Origin: Vulcanisaeta sp. JCM 14467
Lineage (GTDB): Archaea; Thermoproteota; Thermoprotei; Thermoproteales; Thermocladiaceae
Direction: 5' to 3'
Length of the DNA: 64,000 bases
NCBI RefSeq assembly: GCF_001316245.1
Contig: NZ_BBDM01000012.1
Coordinates: 1 to 64,000, forward strand
Made by a program: the position numbers and the translations under genes. The notes beneath the pieces are model-generated. The model was not told where the DNA came from. It did not search any database and saw nothing but the letters and a program-made list of their open reading frames with translations. Position 1 is the first letter of the stretch. Each line of letters starts with the position of its first letter. Positions 20,878 through 31,197 of this stretch are shown here, in pieces.

Positions 20878-21914
20878 GCTATCCTCACCCTCGGGTCAAG
20901 TATTCCATAGAGTATGTCCGCAATGAAGTTGGCAATAATCACAGATATTCCGACAAATAATGTTATGTCATAAACCATCAATGGGTCAACGCTTGTTATT
21001 GCCACTGTGGTTATGTAGCCCATACCGTGGTAATCAAATACATCCTCAGCAACATAAGCCCCAGTCCAGGACAATGCGAAGGTGAGGACCATTAATGTGA
21101 CCAGTGGTATTAGGGCGTTTCTCAGGCCAACCCTATAAACCACAACCCTCCTCGAGAGCCCCTTAACATAGGCAAGCCTTACGTAATCGCTCTCGAGCAC
21201 GTCAAGCATGGTGTTCCTGGCCATCCTCGTATAAACACCGAAGCTATAGAGGACCACGGCGAACATGGGGAGTATCATGTGAATGACGTAACTCTCCGCG
21301 TAAGCCCAATCATGCTCAATTAACGCATCAATCAATGGCCAACCAGTTACTGGCTTTGGCCTGGGCAGTAGTGGGTTTACGTAACCACTCGTTGGTAGGT
21401 GGGTCCAGGGGCCAAGCCATATGGCGAATATTAGCAGTAGGAGTAGGGCTATGAAGTATGGCGGTGAGGACCAGGTAAATATGTAGAAGGCTCTAATTAT
21501 GTAATCAGCCCACTTATTCCTATTCGCCGATGCAATGGCTCCTAGGTAGGTCCCGAGGAGCACGGTTATTATTACTGCAGGTATCATGAAGGTCAGCGTT
21601 ATTGGTAGGTAATGCATTATTATGTAGGCCTCGGGCTCCTTATATATTGGGTCATAACCAAGATTACCACTAAAGACGCCTATTAAGTAGTTGATGAATT
21701 GAACATAAAGCGGGGCATCAAGGTGGTACTCCTTGACAATCGTCTCAAGCTGAGCCATTGTTGGGTGCGGACCTGCATAAAGCCTGGCCAGTGCCAGTGG
21801 CGTTCCATAAATTGCGTGAACCAGAACAAACATTAGCAGGAGTAGGAGTAGTAATGTTATTATGGCATTAATTAACCTCCTTACCACGAATATTGCAAAA
21901 TCACGACCAGCCAT
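20874..21914 (-). CDS. ABC transporter permease, OppB/DppB type
   Basis: 346 residues, intact, with about six membrane segments beginning at VVRRLINAIITLLLLLLLMF. The EAA-like loop is RNTMLDVLESDYVRLAYVKG followed by LSRRVVVYRVGLRNALIPLV, both typical of OppB. The C-terminus with DPRVRI is characteristic. It forms a heterodimeric channel with the OppC-type permease and is followed by it with a four-base overlap. The large insert around PRPKPVTGWPLIDALIEHDW is seen in archaeal members. Confidence 0.92.
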   Translation of the reverse strand: MAGRDFAIFVVRRLINAIITLLLLLLLMFVLVHAIYGTPLALARLYAGPHPTMAQLETIVKEYHLDAPLYVQFINYLIGVFSGNLGYDPIYKEPEAYIIMHYLPITLTFMIPAVIITVLLGTYLGAIASANRNKWADYIIRAFYIFTWSSPPYFIALLLLLIFAIWLGPWTHLPTSGYVNPLLPRPKPVTGWPLIDALIEHDWAYAESYVIHMILPMFAVVLYSFGVYTRMARNTMLDVLESDYVRLAYVKGLSRRVVVYRVGLRNALIPLVTLMVLTFALSWTGAYVAEDVFDYHGMGYITTVAITSVDPLMVYDITLFVGISVIIANFIADILYGILDPRVRIA

Positions 21915-22055
21915 ATAATCATCAAGATAATCGTTACTTTAAAAAGCTTACCCACAGGTACATAGTCCTAAAAATACCTAGAATTATATATTGACTAAAA
22001 TAATTTATAAAAATAATAAAATATTTTTTTTAAATAAGTTAGAAATTATTTATAC

Positions 22056-24126
22056 CTATGAACTTACCTGAACTGCCTTTGTTCCGTTACTGTATGTTAT
22101 GACCGTTATCGTTATTGGCTTGTAATACATTGTGTTGTAATAGTACTGTCCATGTAACTATTACACCCTTTACATAGGGCTGTACTAGGAAGTATGGCAC
22201 TGGGTCGGGTATCCACACGTACGGTGCCTGGTTATAGACTATCTCGTACACCTGCTTTGCTATTTGTATTTGTTCGGTTAGGTTTGTTGTGAATGCTGCC
22301 TCGTAAAGTAGGTTTGCGACGGTCGGATTGTTGTACCAGGCATAGTCACCAGTTGGTAACTCACCAGTCAGTATTGATATTGCTATCTGCATTATTGGGT
22401 CTGGCCAATCAGCGCACCAACCAACTTCGTAAATTAGCCTACCACTGATTGATGGCGAAGTCCAACTATCGAATTCTGAAGATGTCACGTAGCTGATGGC
22501 AGTCGGTATACCAATCTGGCTTAAGTCCTGGGACACTATCTCGAGCTGCTCCTCTAACTGCGGCGTCACTGGCGGTATGACATAGATCGGTATTGACGGT
22601 AGCTTCTGTCCATTTGGATTACCTATTACGGTGCCGTTTGGCAGTACCGTGTAGAAGTCACCCTCCCACCCGGACTCGTTGAGGTACTCAATGGCTAGGT
22701 TCGGGTTGTAGCTATAGAATGATAAGTTATCTGGATTGTATAGTGCTGGGTTGAGTGGTGTGAATGGGCCTAGGTATAGCTTGGCTAATGTCACGTTTAG
22801 TAGTGGTGAGTAGTAGGTGTATAGTAGGGCTGTGTAGTTAATTGCATGTTCAATGGCTAGTCTAAAGTCTGTTATGTTCGTGGGCCACCTCTGGGTGTTC
22901 ATTGAGAACATCATTATGCACTCAGGAGTTAAGTCCCAGCTAATGTGCACAATACTTGTTGGTGGTAAGTACTGGTTATATGGCGACCAGGCACTATAGA
23001 CCTGGCTTAGGAATGGTGAGCTTACGTAGGATAGTTGGGCTTGATTCTCAGCGAATAGTTCGACCCTATTGGTGTGTGATTCTGATATCTTCAGGTCTAT
23101 GATCTTTATGTGACCGGGTTGGTCAAGCACGGGTAGTGAACCCGGTGGGTAATTATTGCCCCAGTAGTTCGGGTTAAGCGTTAGGACAATCTCAGTGAAT
23201 TCGCCTGGTGTTCCTGTGACACTCTGTATCTCATAAGGACCAGTACCAGGCAACCCATACTGGCATAGGTAGCTGTTCGGTGAGTTGACCTGAACACCGC
23301 CGTGTGCGTCTACGTAGGCTGGTGGTACCATCGCGCCCCACCATGATGCAATGTCAAGTAGGAAGTACATGTATGGATGTATCAAGTTAATCTCAACCTC
23401 ATACGGCCCCAATACCACTACGGCTTGGTTTGGGTATTCCATGAGTTTTACTATTGATTGGTTGTGTACGTTGAAGTTGCTTAGTACGTTGGCTAGGGCA
23501 TTGGCGCACTCCTCCTCATAACCAGTCAGGTTAGTCTGCGGATTCGGAAACTGAAGACCAAAAATCTGCTCCATAGCACGACAAACACCCCAGGGAGTGG
23601 CATAACCCGTTTCGCTATAGACGCTCTCATGGAATAGTAATGAACCATAATTGCTCACTCCGGGTCCCTGGCCCATGATTATTGTTCTGTAGAGGCTGAA
23701 CCAGACTACGGTTGCGTTGAATGGCTCACCATCAGTGAAGTATACGCCCTGCCTAAGCGTAAATATGTAATGCTTATAGTCAGGACTAACAGTCCAATTA
23801 GTGGCAAGCATAGGAACAACATGGAAGTAGTCACTACCATTCCATGTCACTAACTCCTGATAGACAACATTAAATATTGGTTGATCCATTGTCCAGAAGC
23901 CCGTGGCTGGGTCTAGGCAGTCTGGTGACGAAACATCCGTCAGGTCAATTAGTTCGTTTGGGTTTGGTGGTGCTAATGTTATTGTTTGGTTCGAGACTAC
24001 CTTAGGCTTGACAGTAGATGATAAGTCACCGCGAGGTAACCACCAACTGCGACGACCACGACAACAACCACGATTATACCTATCAACGCTGCCTTTGATA
24101 TCCCTCCCCCGTTAAGACCTAGGCAT
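22056..24126 (-). CDS. Extracellular solute-binding protein, family 5 (several frame breaks)
   Basis: About 690 residues after repair. The N-terminus has a membrane anchor (AALIGIIVVVVVVVAVGGYL), a Thr/Ser-rich linker and then LDPATGFWTMDQPIFNVVYQ, the normal start of the SBP_bac_5 fold. Typical parts follow: TDGEPFNATVVWFSL, GTGPYEIQSV and NPNYWGNNYPPG. The frame changes near 24112 (uncertain) and near 24023 (one T), and again near 22133, where the better continuation is YYYNTMYYKPITITVITYSN, ending at 22056-22058. It captures peptides or oligosaccharides outside the cell for the Opp/Dpp permease encoded downstream. The ligand cannot be told from sequence. Confidence 0.85.
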
Positions 24127-24137
24127 AAAGTAAGCCA

Positions 24138-24157
24138 ATTTATATATTCTTAAAAGC
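24138..24157 (-). promoter_or_regulatory. TATA-box promoter for the ABC transporter operon
   Basis: On the minus strand the sequence TTTAAGAATATATAAATT lies about 15-30 bases ahead of the ATG at 24126. It is the only good promoter-like element before the five-gene transporter operon, and implies a short or absent leader. Confidence 0.5.
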
Positions 24158-24323
24158 TTTACTCACTGCTATTATACTATAAACATTATTTAGAGATAAT
24201 TTAGATCATGAACCTATAAATATAAATGTATAAAAATTCATTTGAAATTAAATAAATTATTAGTAAGCCTTTACTAATCCTTTATTTTAATGACAAAAAT
24301 TAATCGGCAGGTATTACTTCCTC

Positions 24324-26330
24324 TCATTTGCTAAGTTTTTCAATCTCCGCCTTAAACTCTTCATAGGCCCTCTTAACCTCCTCAACGCTTGCCTCATCCT
24401 CGAGTGTTGTTACGTCGCCCAGTGGTTGGCCTGTGACTACGGCCTTTACGAGCCTCCTCATTATCTTACCACTCCTGGTCTTTGGCAGTTTTGTTACGAA
24501 GAATATGTTGGATAGTGTGGCTATTGGGCCCACAAGCTCCCTAACCGTGTTGTTCAACTCAGCCTTCAACTGCTCAGATGGTTGGTAGCCCTGCCTCAAC
24601 ACGACATAGGCCACTGGGACCTCACCCTTCACTGGGTCCGGCACACCGACCACGGCCGCCTCCGCAACGGCTGGGTGTTGTATTAGGGCTGACTCGAGTT
24701 CGTAGGTGCCTAGCCTGTGGCCTGCGACCTTAATTACCTCGTCTGCTCTGCCTAGTATCCAGAAGTAGCCGTCCTCATCCTTAACCGCGTAGTCGCCCGC
24801 GTAGAATATGCCCGGGAACTTGCTCCAGTAAGTCTTCACATACCTGTCCGGGTCCTTCCAAATGGTCAGTAACATGCCTGGCCACGGCTTCTTAATCACT
24901 AGGTAACCCCTCTGTCCTGGCGGTACTGGGTTTCCATTGTCATCAATCACATCAGCATCAACGCCAGGTAGTGGTGGCCCGTTGGTGCCTGGCTTGAGTG
25001 GTACTAGTGCTAGGCCTGGTGCGTGGGATATCAATATGCCTCCTGTCTCCGTCATCCACCAAGTCGAGCCAAAGGGCACCTTCTCCCTACCGACCAGTCT
25101 CCACAGCCATCTCCAGGCCTCTGGGTTTATGGGCTCGCCAACCGAGTGTATTATCCTTATCGTGCTTAGGTCGTGCTTCTTAACCCACTCATCACCGAAC
25201 CTCATTAGCGTCCTTATCCCTGTGGGGCTTGTGTAGAGTATTGTTGCTCCATACCTCTCAGCAATGGCCCACCAGCGGTCTGGGTTCGGGTAGTCCAGCG
25301 CTCCCTCGTACATGATCGTCGTCATACCCTCAAGAAGTGGCCCAAATACTATGTAGCTGTGCCCCGTGACCCAGCCAATGTCGGCTGTGCAGAAGTGTAT
25401 GTCGTCCTCCCTCGCGTCGAAGACCCACTTCATTGTTGCGTGGAGTAGCACCATGTAGCCTCCCGTGTCGTGTACAATGCCCTTGGGCTTGCCCGTCGTT
25501 CCCGAGGTGTATAGTATGTACAGTGGGTGCTCACTCTCCACCGGCTCGGGCTCCACGTAGGCGTTCATCGGTACGTCACTCATAACCTCATGCCACCAGT
25601 AGTCTCTGCCCTTTACCATGTTCACGTCGTTAAGCCCAACCCTCCTGTAAACAATCACGTTCTTAACCGTGGGCGATTGCTCAAGGGCCTTATCCACAAT
25701 GTCCTTAAGCCTAATGACCCTACCACGCCTGTAACCGCCGTCAGCCGTTATCACGAGCTTAGCCTCCGCATCATTAAGCCTATCCGCTAACGCCTGTGCC
25801 GTGAATCCGCTGAAGACTACCGTGAATATCACGCCGAGCCTTGCAGCCGCTAGCATCGCTATTGGGAGCTCGGGTATCATTGGTAGGTAAATGCCTATAG
25901 TATCGCCCTTCCTCAGGCCGAACTTATTCTTTAATACGTACGTGAGCCTATTAACCTCACGCCACAGGTCATAGTAAGTGAGCTTGCGAACCTCAAGCGG
26001 GTTACCACTCTGGTCAACCGGCTCGCCCTCCCAGATAATGGCAACCTTATTCTTACGCCCACCCCTGACATGCCTATCAAGGGCTAGGTACGAAGCATTT
26101 AACCTACCACCAACGAACCACTTATAGAATGGCGGCTGCGGATCCGCAACCAACACCCTGTCCCAGGGCTTAAACCACTCGAGCTCCCTGGCAATATTGG
26201 ACCAGAAGGCCTCGATATCCCTGAGACTCTCCTGGTGAATCCTCCTATACTCCTCAGGATCAACAGCCCTCTCCTTACCGATTTCGGGAATTATCTTCTC
26301 CTTGAAGGGTAGAGCCCATGTTACTGACAT
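24324..26330 (-). CDS. acs: Acetyl-CoA synthetase, AMP-forming
   Basis: 668 residues, full length and intact. It converts acetate, ATP and CoA to acetyl-CoA, AMP and PPi. The AMP-binding motif is YTSGTTGKPKGIVHDTGGY, the adenylate motif TWWMTETGG, and the hinge region YFWILGRADEVIKVAGHRLG. The C-terminal lysine motif is TRSGKIMRRLVK, whose Lys is the catalytic residue regulated by acetylation in other organisms. Some archaeal homologues also accept propionate or other short acids. A TATA-like AAACTTATAAAAC on the minus strand (26355-26368) lies about 30 bases before the ATG. It could feed external acetate into the central metabolism. Confidence 0.95.
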   Translation of the reverse strand: MSVTWALPFKEKIIPEIGKERAVDPEEYRRIHQESLRDIEAFWSNIARELEWFKPWDRVLVADPQPPFYKWFVGGRLNASYLALDRHVRGGRKNKVAIIWEGEPVDQSGNPLEVRKLTYYDLWREVNRLTYVLKNKFGLRKGDTIGIYLPMIPELPIAMLAAARLGVIFTVVFSGFTAQALADRLNDAEAKLVITADGGYRRGRVIRLKDIVDKALEQSPTVKNVIVYRRVGLNDVNMVKGRDYWWHEVMSDVPMNAYVEPEPVESEHPLYILYTSGTTGKPKGIVHDTGGYMVLLHATMKWVFDAREDDIHFCTADIGWVTGHSYIVFGPLLEGMTTIMYEGALDYPNPDRWWAIAERYGATILYTSPTGIRTLMRFGDEWVKKHDLSTIRIIHSVGEPINPEAWRWLWRLVGREKVPFGSTWWMTETGGILISHAPGLALVPLKPGTNGPPLPGVDADVIDDNGNPVPPGQRGYLVIKKPWPGMLLTIWKDPDRYVKTYWSKFPGIFYAGDYAVKDEDGYFWILGRADEVIKVAGHRLGTYELESALIQHPAVAEAAVVGVPDPVKGEVPVAYVVLRQGYQPSEQLKAELNNTVRELVGPIATLSNIFFVTKLPKTRSGKIMRRLVKAVVTGQPLGDVTTLEDEASVEEVKRAYEEFKAEIEKLSK

Positions 26331-26354
26331 ACAGAGGATTACTTAAATATAGAG

Positions 26355-26368
26355 TTTTATAAGTTTTA
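26355..26368 (-). promoter_or_regulatory. TATA-box promoter of acs
   Basis: Minus-strand AAACTTATAAAACT centred about 31 bases ahead of the acs start codon, the distance expected for a leaderless archaeal transcript. Confidence 0.55.
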
Positions 26369-26461
26369 TCAATGTTATATTCACTTTTATTATTTGCAAT
26401 TGTAGAAATATATAACGGCAGTATTCAGATATAATAACTATACTACGAACCCGCCGAAAAA

Positions 26462-27037
26462 CTAGATAGACCTTCTACCGCTTAATATGTGCTCTACCTG
26501 TCGCTCAATGTAGTTTACTGTAAACCTTACGCTATTGAGCTTCTCATCAATCTCCTTAATCCTAGGCTTAATCTCCTCATTATAAACCCTCCAATCCCTA
26601 GGCTGAAGCATACGCACTATCTGCGTCGTCCTATACATCGCCACCACCTCCGTGGGCCTCAACTCCCAGGGCAGTCTCAACTCCTCAAGTCTCCTAACCC
26701 TAGCGTACTTAGCCTTACCCACTTCCACGGCGTGCACATGGTGCGCAAATAGGTGGAGTAGTGTGTTCATGTCCATCCTATAGTTAATGAGTATTATTGA
26801 CTCCTCGGGAAAGTACTTACCAGTTATTGCCTGGCATTCCTGCCCCCTATCGATATACTCCACGCATTCGTTCGTCTGGTTCACTGTGGCTATCACCCTG
26901 GGCTTCTCAATATTCATCCTCTCGGACAAGCCCTCGAGTATTCCCTCAGCACTGCTCTCAATGTCCTCCAGGGGTTTTAGGACTGAATTCTCAATCTCCG
27001 CAATTACCTGGTTAATGAAGTCCCTACCAGCCGACAT
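26462..27037 (-). CDS. Conserved protein of unknown function with His-rich helix
   Basis: 191 residues, mostly helical. The central part has LLHLFAHHVHAVEVG near residue 95, then a conserved Glu in LRPTEVVAMYRTTQI about 25 residues on. The spacing recalls zinc-peptidase-like folds (HxxxH followed by Glu), but the catalytic Glu of HExxH is replaced by Leu, so a protease function is doubtful. There are two Cys (ECVEYIDRGQECQ) that could form a disulfide. I do not recognise the family. It is divergent from a TusA-like gene. Confidence 0.45.
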   Translation of the reverse strand: MSAGRDFINQVIAEIENSVLKPLEDIESSAEGILEGLSERMNIEKPRVIATVNQTNECVEYIDRGQECQAITGKYFPEESIILINYRMDMNTLLHLFAHHVHAVEVGKAKYARVRRLEELRLPWELRPTEVVAMYRTTQIVRMLQPRDWRVYNEEIKPRIKEIDEKLNSVRFTVNYIERQVEHILSGRRSI

Positions 27038-27183
27038 GAACCTATTAATTACTAATTCCGAGGCTTATAAATCCTCCTCAGGGTTATTACCCAATAAGCC
27101 GAGCTAACGCGCTCAATAGTTATGCAAAAAAAATGCACAGTACACTATACCTAAAGTAACACTTAATTCATTACAGTGATTTT

Positions 27184-27423
27184 GTGAGGGTTGGTGAGTT
27201 AACAGTTGATTTAAGGGGAATTGGCTGCCCATACGGTAGTACATTAGCCATACAGCACTTCCGCGATGCGCCTGTTGGTTCGGTAATAACATTCGTACTC
27301 GATGATGAGGAGTGCTACCTAACACTGAAGAGGTTATTCCCATTACTCGGTCAAAGAGTCGTGAGAGTCGAGGAGCAGAATAGGGTGTATAGGCTCTCGG
27401 TCCTTAAGGTGAGGTTCTTCTAA
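27184..27423 (+). CDS. TusA/SirA-like sulfur-carrier domain protein
   Basis: 79 residues, starting at a GTG. The fold begins with a strand VDLRGIGCPYGSTLAIQHF, where the Cys-Pro pair is the family's sulfur-carrying cysteine, and continues with PVGSVITFVLDDEECYLTLK and a final strand. These small proteins relay persulfide sulfur in tRNA thiolation, molybdopterin cofactor or sulfur metabolism. A sulfur delivery role for the formylmethanofuran dehydrogenase cofactor is possible but unsupported by location. The helix after the Cys is slightly different from classical TusA. Confidence 0.7.
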   Translation: MRVGELTVDLRGIGCPYGSTLAIQHFRDAPVGSVITFVLDDEECYLTLKRLFPLLGQRVVRVEEQNRVYRLSVLKVRFF

Positions 27424-27461
27424 GCGGTAATGCATATTAACTTCGTACTAAGCCACAAAAC

Positions 27462-29983
27462 GTGTCCTTTGATAAAGCTGGCTACCTAATTGGTAGGAAC
27501 TTCGTATACCCTGATTACAGGCCCCAATTCCCCAGGCACTACGGCTATGCACTGAGACACTTAAAGGCCCAAGTACGGATTAGAACCAGTGACAAATCAA
27601 TTGAAGCTTAGCCGAGTACAGCATTGAAGTACCGCCGAGTAGGGATTACATAGAGCTTGATGCAGCTGAGGTGAGGATTACCTCGGTCAGGGTTGATGGA
27701 CAGGAAGCAAGGTATGAGTATGATGGAAAAACGCTCAGAGTATACGTTAGTCAGGGAGTTCATGTAGTCCAGGTCAGTTATGAGACCAAGCCAAGGAAGG
27801 GGCTTTACTTCGTACTACCTGATGAGCATTATAGGGATAGGGTGCCTATGGTCTGGACGCAGGGCGAGAGTGAGGATAATCACTACTGGTTACCAATGCC
27901 CGACTACCCAAACATTAAGTTCACCAGTGAATTATTAATAATAGTCCCGAAGAATTGGACCGCAGTCTCCAACGGAGTATTGGTGGAGACCAAGGACCTC
28001 GGTAATGAGGTGATGTGGCACTGGCGCTTGGATAAACCGCACTCAGCCTATCTAGTGGCCTTCGCAGCCGGTGAGTTTGAGGCTGTTAGGGAGGATTGCG
28101 ATGGAGTGACCATTGAGCACTACGTGCCGAGGGGGTACGGTGATAAGGCCCGTTTCAGCTTCTACAGGACATGCGACATGATTAGGTTCTACAGTGAGTA
28201 TACTGGCGTTAAGTACCCATGGCCGAACTATAAGCACGTAGCCGTCAGCGAGTTCATATATGGTGGCATGGAGAACACGACAGTGACCATAGTCACAGAC
28301 ACCACCCTACACGATGAACACGCCCACTGTCCAAGTTCTAAATTCCCATGTCCAGGTATGGAGACTTCACGTCAGATGGTTTAGTTGCTCATGAGCTTGC
28401 CCATCAGTGGTTTGGTGATTACGTCACGACTAAGGACTGGGCGAATATATGGCTTAATGAGGCCTTCGCCACGTACTTCGAGGCTCTCTACACCGAGCAT
28501 GCCAAGGGCCGTGACGAGTTCCTATACGAGCTTTACCAAAACCTTAGGAGCTACCTCAATGAGTACGGTAATAGGTATGCTAGGCCCATAGTCATTAGGC
28601 TCTACAGGATCCCGAGGAGATGTTTGATAGGCACACGTATGAGAAGGGTAGCCTGGTCCTCCACACGCTCCGTAACCTACTCGGTGATGAAGTATTCAGG
28701 AGGGGCATTAACCTATACCTAACCAGGCATGCCCATGCAATGCCGATACGGAGGACTTTAGGAAGGCTCTTGAGGAGGTTTCAGGGCAACCACTCGATTG
28801 GTTCTTCATGCAGTTCGTATACTCGGCGGGTCACCCAGTGATTAAGTATTCCTGGAGCTACGATGCAGGTAATAAATTCATAAGATTAAGTATTAGCCAG
28901 GTCCAGGGTGACGACTCGTACCCAGTCTATAGACTACCCCTTGAATTTGAAATCAAGTACCCAGGTGGTAAGGCCGAGATATTCAGGTTTGAGTTAAATG
29001 AGAGGGAGGTCACGGTGTATATACCGGCTAGTGAGAGGCCTCAGTACATTTGTATAGACCCTCAGTTTAAGATCGGTGTTAAGGCTGTTAATGCGGATAA
29101 GGGTGTTGAGGAGGCCATTGCGGAGTTAGGTAGCGACAACCTGGTGTGTAGGCTTGAGGCTGTTGATGCGCTGGCGAGGGATGGTAGTGCCAGGGCCGTT
29201 GAGGGATTGAGCAAGGCGTTAACTGGCGACTCATTCTGGGGTGTTAGGGCCGAAGCGGCTAGGGCGCTTGGTAGGGTTGGCACGGAGGATGCGCTTAAGG
29301 CGCTCCTCAATGCGCTAAATAATGAGAGACACCCAAGGGTTAGGCAGGCCATTGTGGAGGCCCTTGGGAACTTTAGGAACAATGATAATGCGGCTAAGGC
29401 GCTCGTGTCAGTCCTGGAGAACTCCTCGGAGAGTTACTACGTTAGGTCTAGGGCTGCGCAGTCACTCGGTAAGTTGGGGATGCCGGACTACGGTAAGTAC
29501 CTCATTAAGGCCCTCGACTACCCAAGCCATAACTACGTAATAACCCAAGGCGCGCTACAGGGACTCTCGGAGCTTGGGACCGACGAGACCGTGGACACAC
29601 TCATTAAGTATACGGAGCTTGGTAAGCCCACGTTGGTTAGGGTTGCGGCCACGCAGTCTCTGGGTAAGTTCGTAAGCGTTAGGAGAGTTTACGATAGGGT
29701 TAGGGAATTGCTGAGGGATCCGTATTACAGGGTTAGGTACGCTGCCGTGGCTGCTGTTGAGAGCTCCCTGGATCCGAGGTTCCTGGACATACTCGATGAG
29801 TTAGCCAGTAAGGACTTGGATGGTAGGATTAGGCGCTATGCGAGGGATGTGGCCAGGAAGATCAGGGATCAGCTGCAGAGGGGCGTGGAGTATGCTAGGT
29901 TGAGGGAGGAGATCGAGAGGATCAGGGAGGAGCAGAGAAGGATAATGGATAGGTTAGGTAGGGTAGAGACGAAGTATGGTTAG
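27462..29983 (+). CDS. M1-family aminopeptidase with C-terminal HEAT repeats (at least four frame breaks)
   Basis: About 840 residues after repair, beginning at a GTG ([20 protein letters not shown]). The exopeptidase motif is [10 protein letters not shown] and the zinc site is [13 protein letters not shown] with the third ligand in [14 protein letters not shown] later conserved Tyr region is [20 protein letters not shown]. The last 300 residues are HEAT-like repeats ([20 protein letters not shown] and similar units), followed by a coiled coil. Frame breaks lie near 27609, 28350, 28609 (one G) and 28737 (one G). The enzyme removes N-terminal residues from peptides and may act after the Opp/Dpp importer encoded nearby. 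The HEAT extension resembles that of tricorn-interacting factors and related M1 enzymes. Confidence 0.85.
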
Positions 29984-30179
29984 TCAAGACTTCCCGTGAA
30001 CATTAACATTCATGTTAATTAAATAACTTCATTTACCCTCATCCCATCACCTATCCCCTCTTCCCTTAACTAATTCATAGATCACTAACTCACTTAATGA
30101 ATTACCCCAACACTTGACTTATTATAAAGGATAAACTCAACCTATGTCCAACAATACCTTTGAACAACATAACATCATA

Positions 30180-30794
30180 TCATTTCCTTCCCCAAGTACT
30201 TGGTTTATAGGTTCTTTTCCTTAGCTCTATTGCCTTGTTTATGATGTGTTGGGCGAGTTCAGGGGCTATCACGTTCTTGAGACTTAGTACCCTGACTATT
30301 AACTCGCAGAACTTAGCGTTGGTGTTGAAGTCGCAGATGCTAACGTCGGTTTCGCGGTCACCGCCCCTACACCTAATCATTAGGTACGCGTGCCTACCCT
30401 TCCCATACACGGTTAGGTAACAACCACGCTGCCGCAAACCCCTAACCACACCATCAATCACAGGCCCATAAAGGCCATCCACGTAATTAACAACAGCACC
30501 CACCAACTCATCAACCGGCACAGCCAAGATGTAGCGAGCAACCCCATCAGCACTAGGCACTGCCTTGAGTATTCCGGAATCCGCAAACTCCTTTAGGTAC
30601 CTATTGGGTACATTAACATCATACTCATCAAAGTCACGCCCAGGATTACCCCTAGCATAATCAATAATATTCATTAAGTACGATAACTTCCAAACCCTAC
30701 CCTCAGCATCACTACCATCCAAGTCCCTAAGTAACTCATCAATACCCATCATCAACAACCCACTAACCACAACCACCACTAAAAACACTTCCAT
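30180..30794 (-). CDS. Hypothetical protein
   Basis: 204 residues, or about 189 if translation starts at MGIDELLRDLDG (near 30749), which avoids an odd Val-rich hydrophobic stretch at the N-terminus. The middle part has an acidic winged-helix-like pattern, FDEYDVNVPNRYLKEFADSG, and a Cys-containing strand region (GCYLTVYGKGRHAYLMIRCR). No catalytic motif is evident and I do not recognise a family. The gene is intact and lies alone between the aminopeptidase and the RNA candidate, on the opposite strand. Confidence 0.5.
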   Translation of the reverse strand: MEVFLVVVVVSGLLMMGIDELLRDLDGSDAEGRVWKLSYLMNIIDYARGNPGRDFDEYDVNVPNRYLKEFADSGILKAVPSADGVARYILAVPVDELVGAVVNYVDGLYGPVIDGVVRGLRQRGCYLTVYGKGRHAYLMIRCRGGDRETDVSICDFNTNAKFCELIVRVLSLKNVIAPELAQHIINKAIELRKRTYKPSTWGRK

Positions 30795-30879
30795 CGGGGA
30801 ATATTAGGGGAATACAAACCATAAACCCAACAACCAAACCCAACCATTAACCTCCCTAGTTTCTCTTATTTTGTCCAAT

Positions 30880-30893
30880 ATTTTTATTTAAAT
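30880..30893 (+). promoter_or_regulatory. TATA-box promoter of the structured RNA candidate
   Basis: ATTTTTATTTAAAT is one of the strongest TATA boxes in the window. There is no open reading frame of note starting 25-35 bases downstream, so it probably drives the non-coding RNA that follows. Confidence 0.6.
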
Positions 30894-30914
30894 GCCAATC
30901 GAGACGTACCTTAA

Positions 30915-31086
30915 TGGAACATCACGAGAAATACTGCGTAATTACCATAACGAGGAAAAGGAGGGTGGGCGCCAGGCAGGGATGAGACCTGTGATGACGT
31001 ATCCTAGCGCAGAGCCCTGAAGAGGCTTAGAACCGCTGAGGTGGACCTGCCTGGCGCCCACCCTCCTCCTTAATGTTTCGTGGCTC
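30915..31086 (+). ncRNA. Structured non-coding RNA candidate with a 21-bp perfect stem
   Basis: Positions 30960-30980 and 31046-31066 are exact reverse complements over 21 bases, GC-rich. Inside, a second helix pairs ATCCTAGCG (31001-31009) with CGCTGAGGT (about 31035-31043) with one mismatch. A third pairs GAGCC with GGCTT around a CTGAAGA loop. A box-C-like TGATGA (30992-30997) and two CTGA boxes (31017, 31036) sit between. Flanking CACGA and TCGTG may form an outer stem. A strong TATA box lies 25-30 bases before 30915, and no protein is encoded. It could be a C/D-type guide RNA, an RNase P type-T RNA or something new; I cannot choose between them. Confidence 0.65.
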
Positions 31087-31197
31087 TTTAAAAGTCTATC
31101 CCTGATTTTAGGCGTTGGTTCTGTGGATTATAGTCATTAATTTGTTAATGCTGAGTGATGTCCGCATGATGAGTCCTTGGGCATGAAACTCGGTGAG

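Noticed and set aside
24324-26330. The acetyl-CoA synthetase as part of a CO-dehydrogenase/acetyl-CoA pathway with the C1 island.
   Set aside because: It is the AMP-forming acetate-activating enzyme, far from the island and unrelated to CODH/ACS.
28348-28841. Two or three small independent peptidase genes.
   Set aside because: They are consecutive pieces of one M1 aminopeptidase in different frames; the zinc-site and downstream motifs appear once and in order.
30915-31086. A firm RNase P RNA or C/D box guide call for the structured RNA.
   Set aside because: I could not find the P4 pairing (AAG-U-CC with GGCUU at the right positions), and the spacing between the C-like and CTGA boxes is longer than usual, with an atypically long stem.
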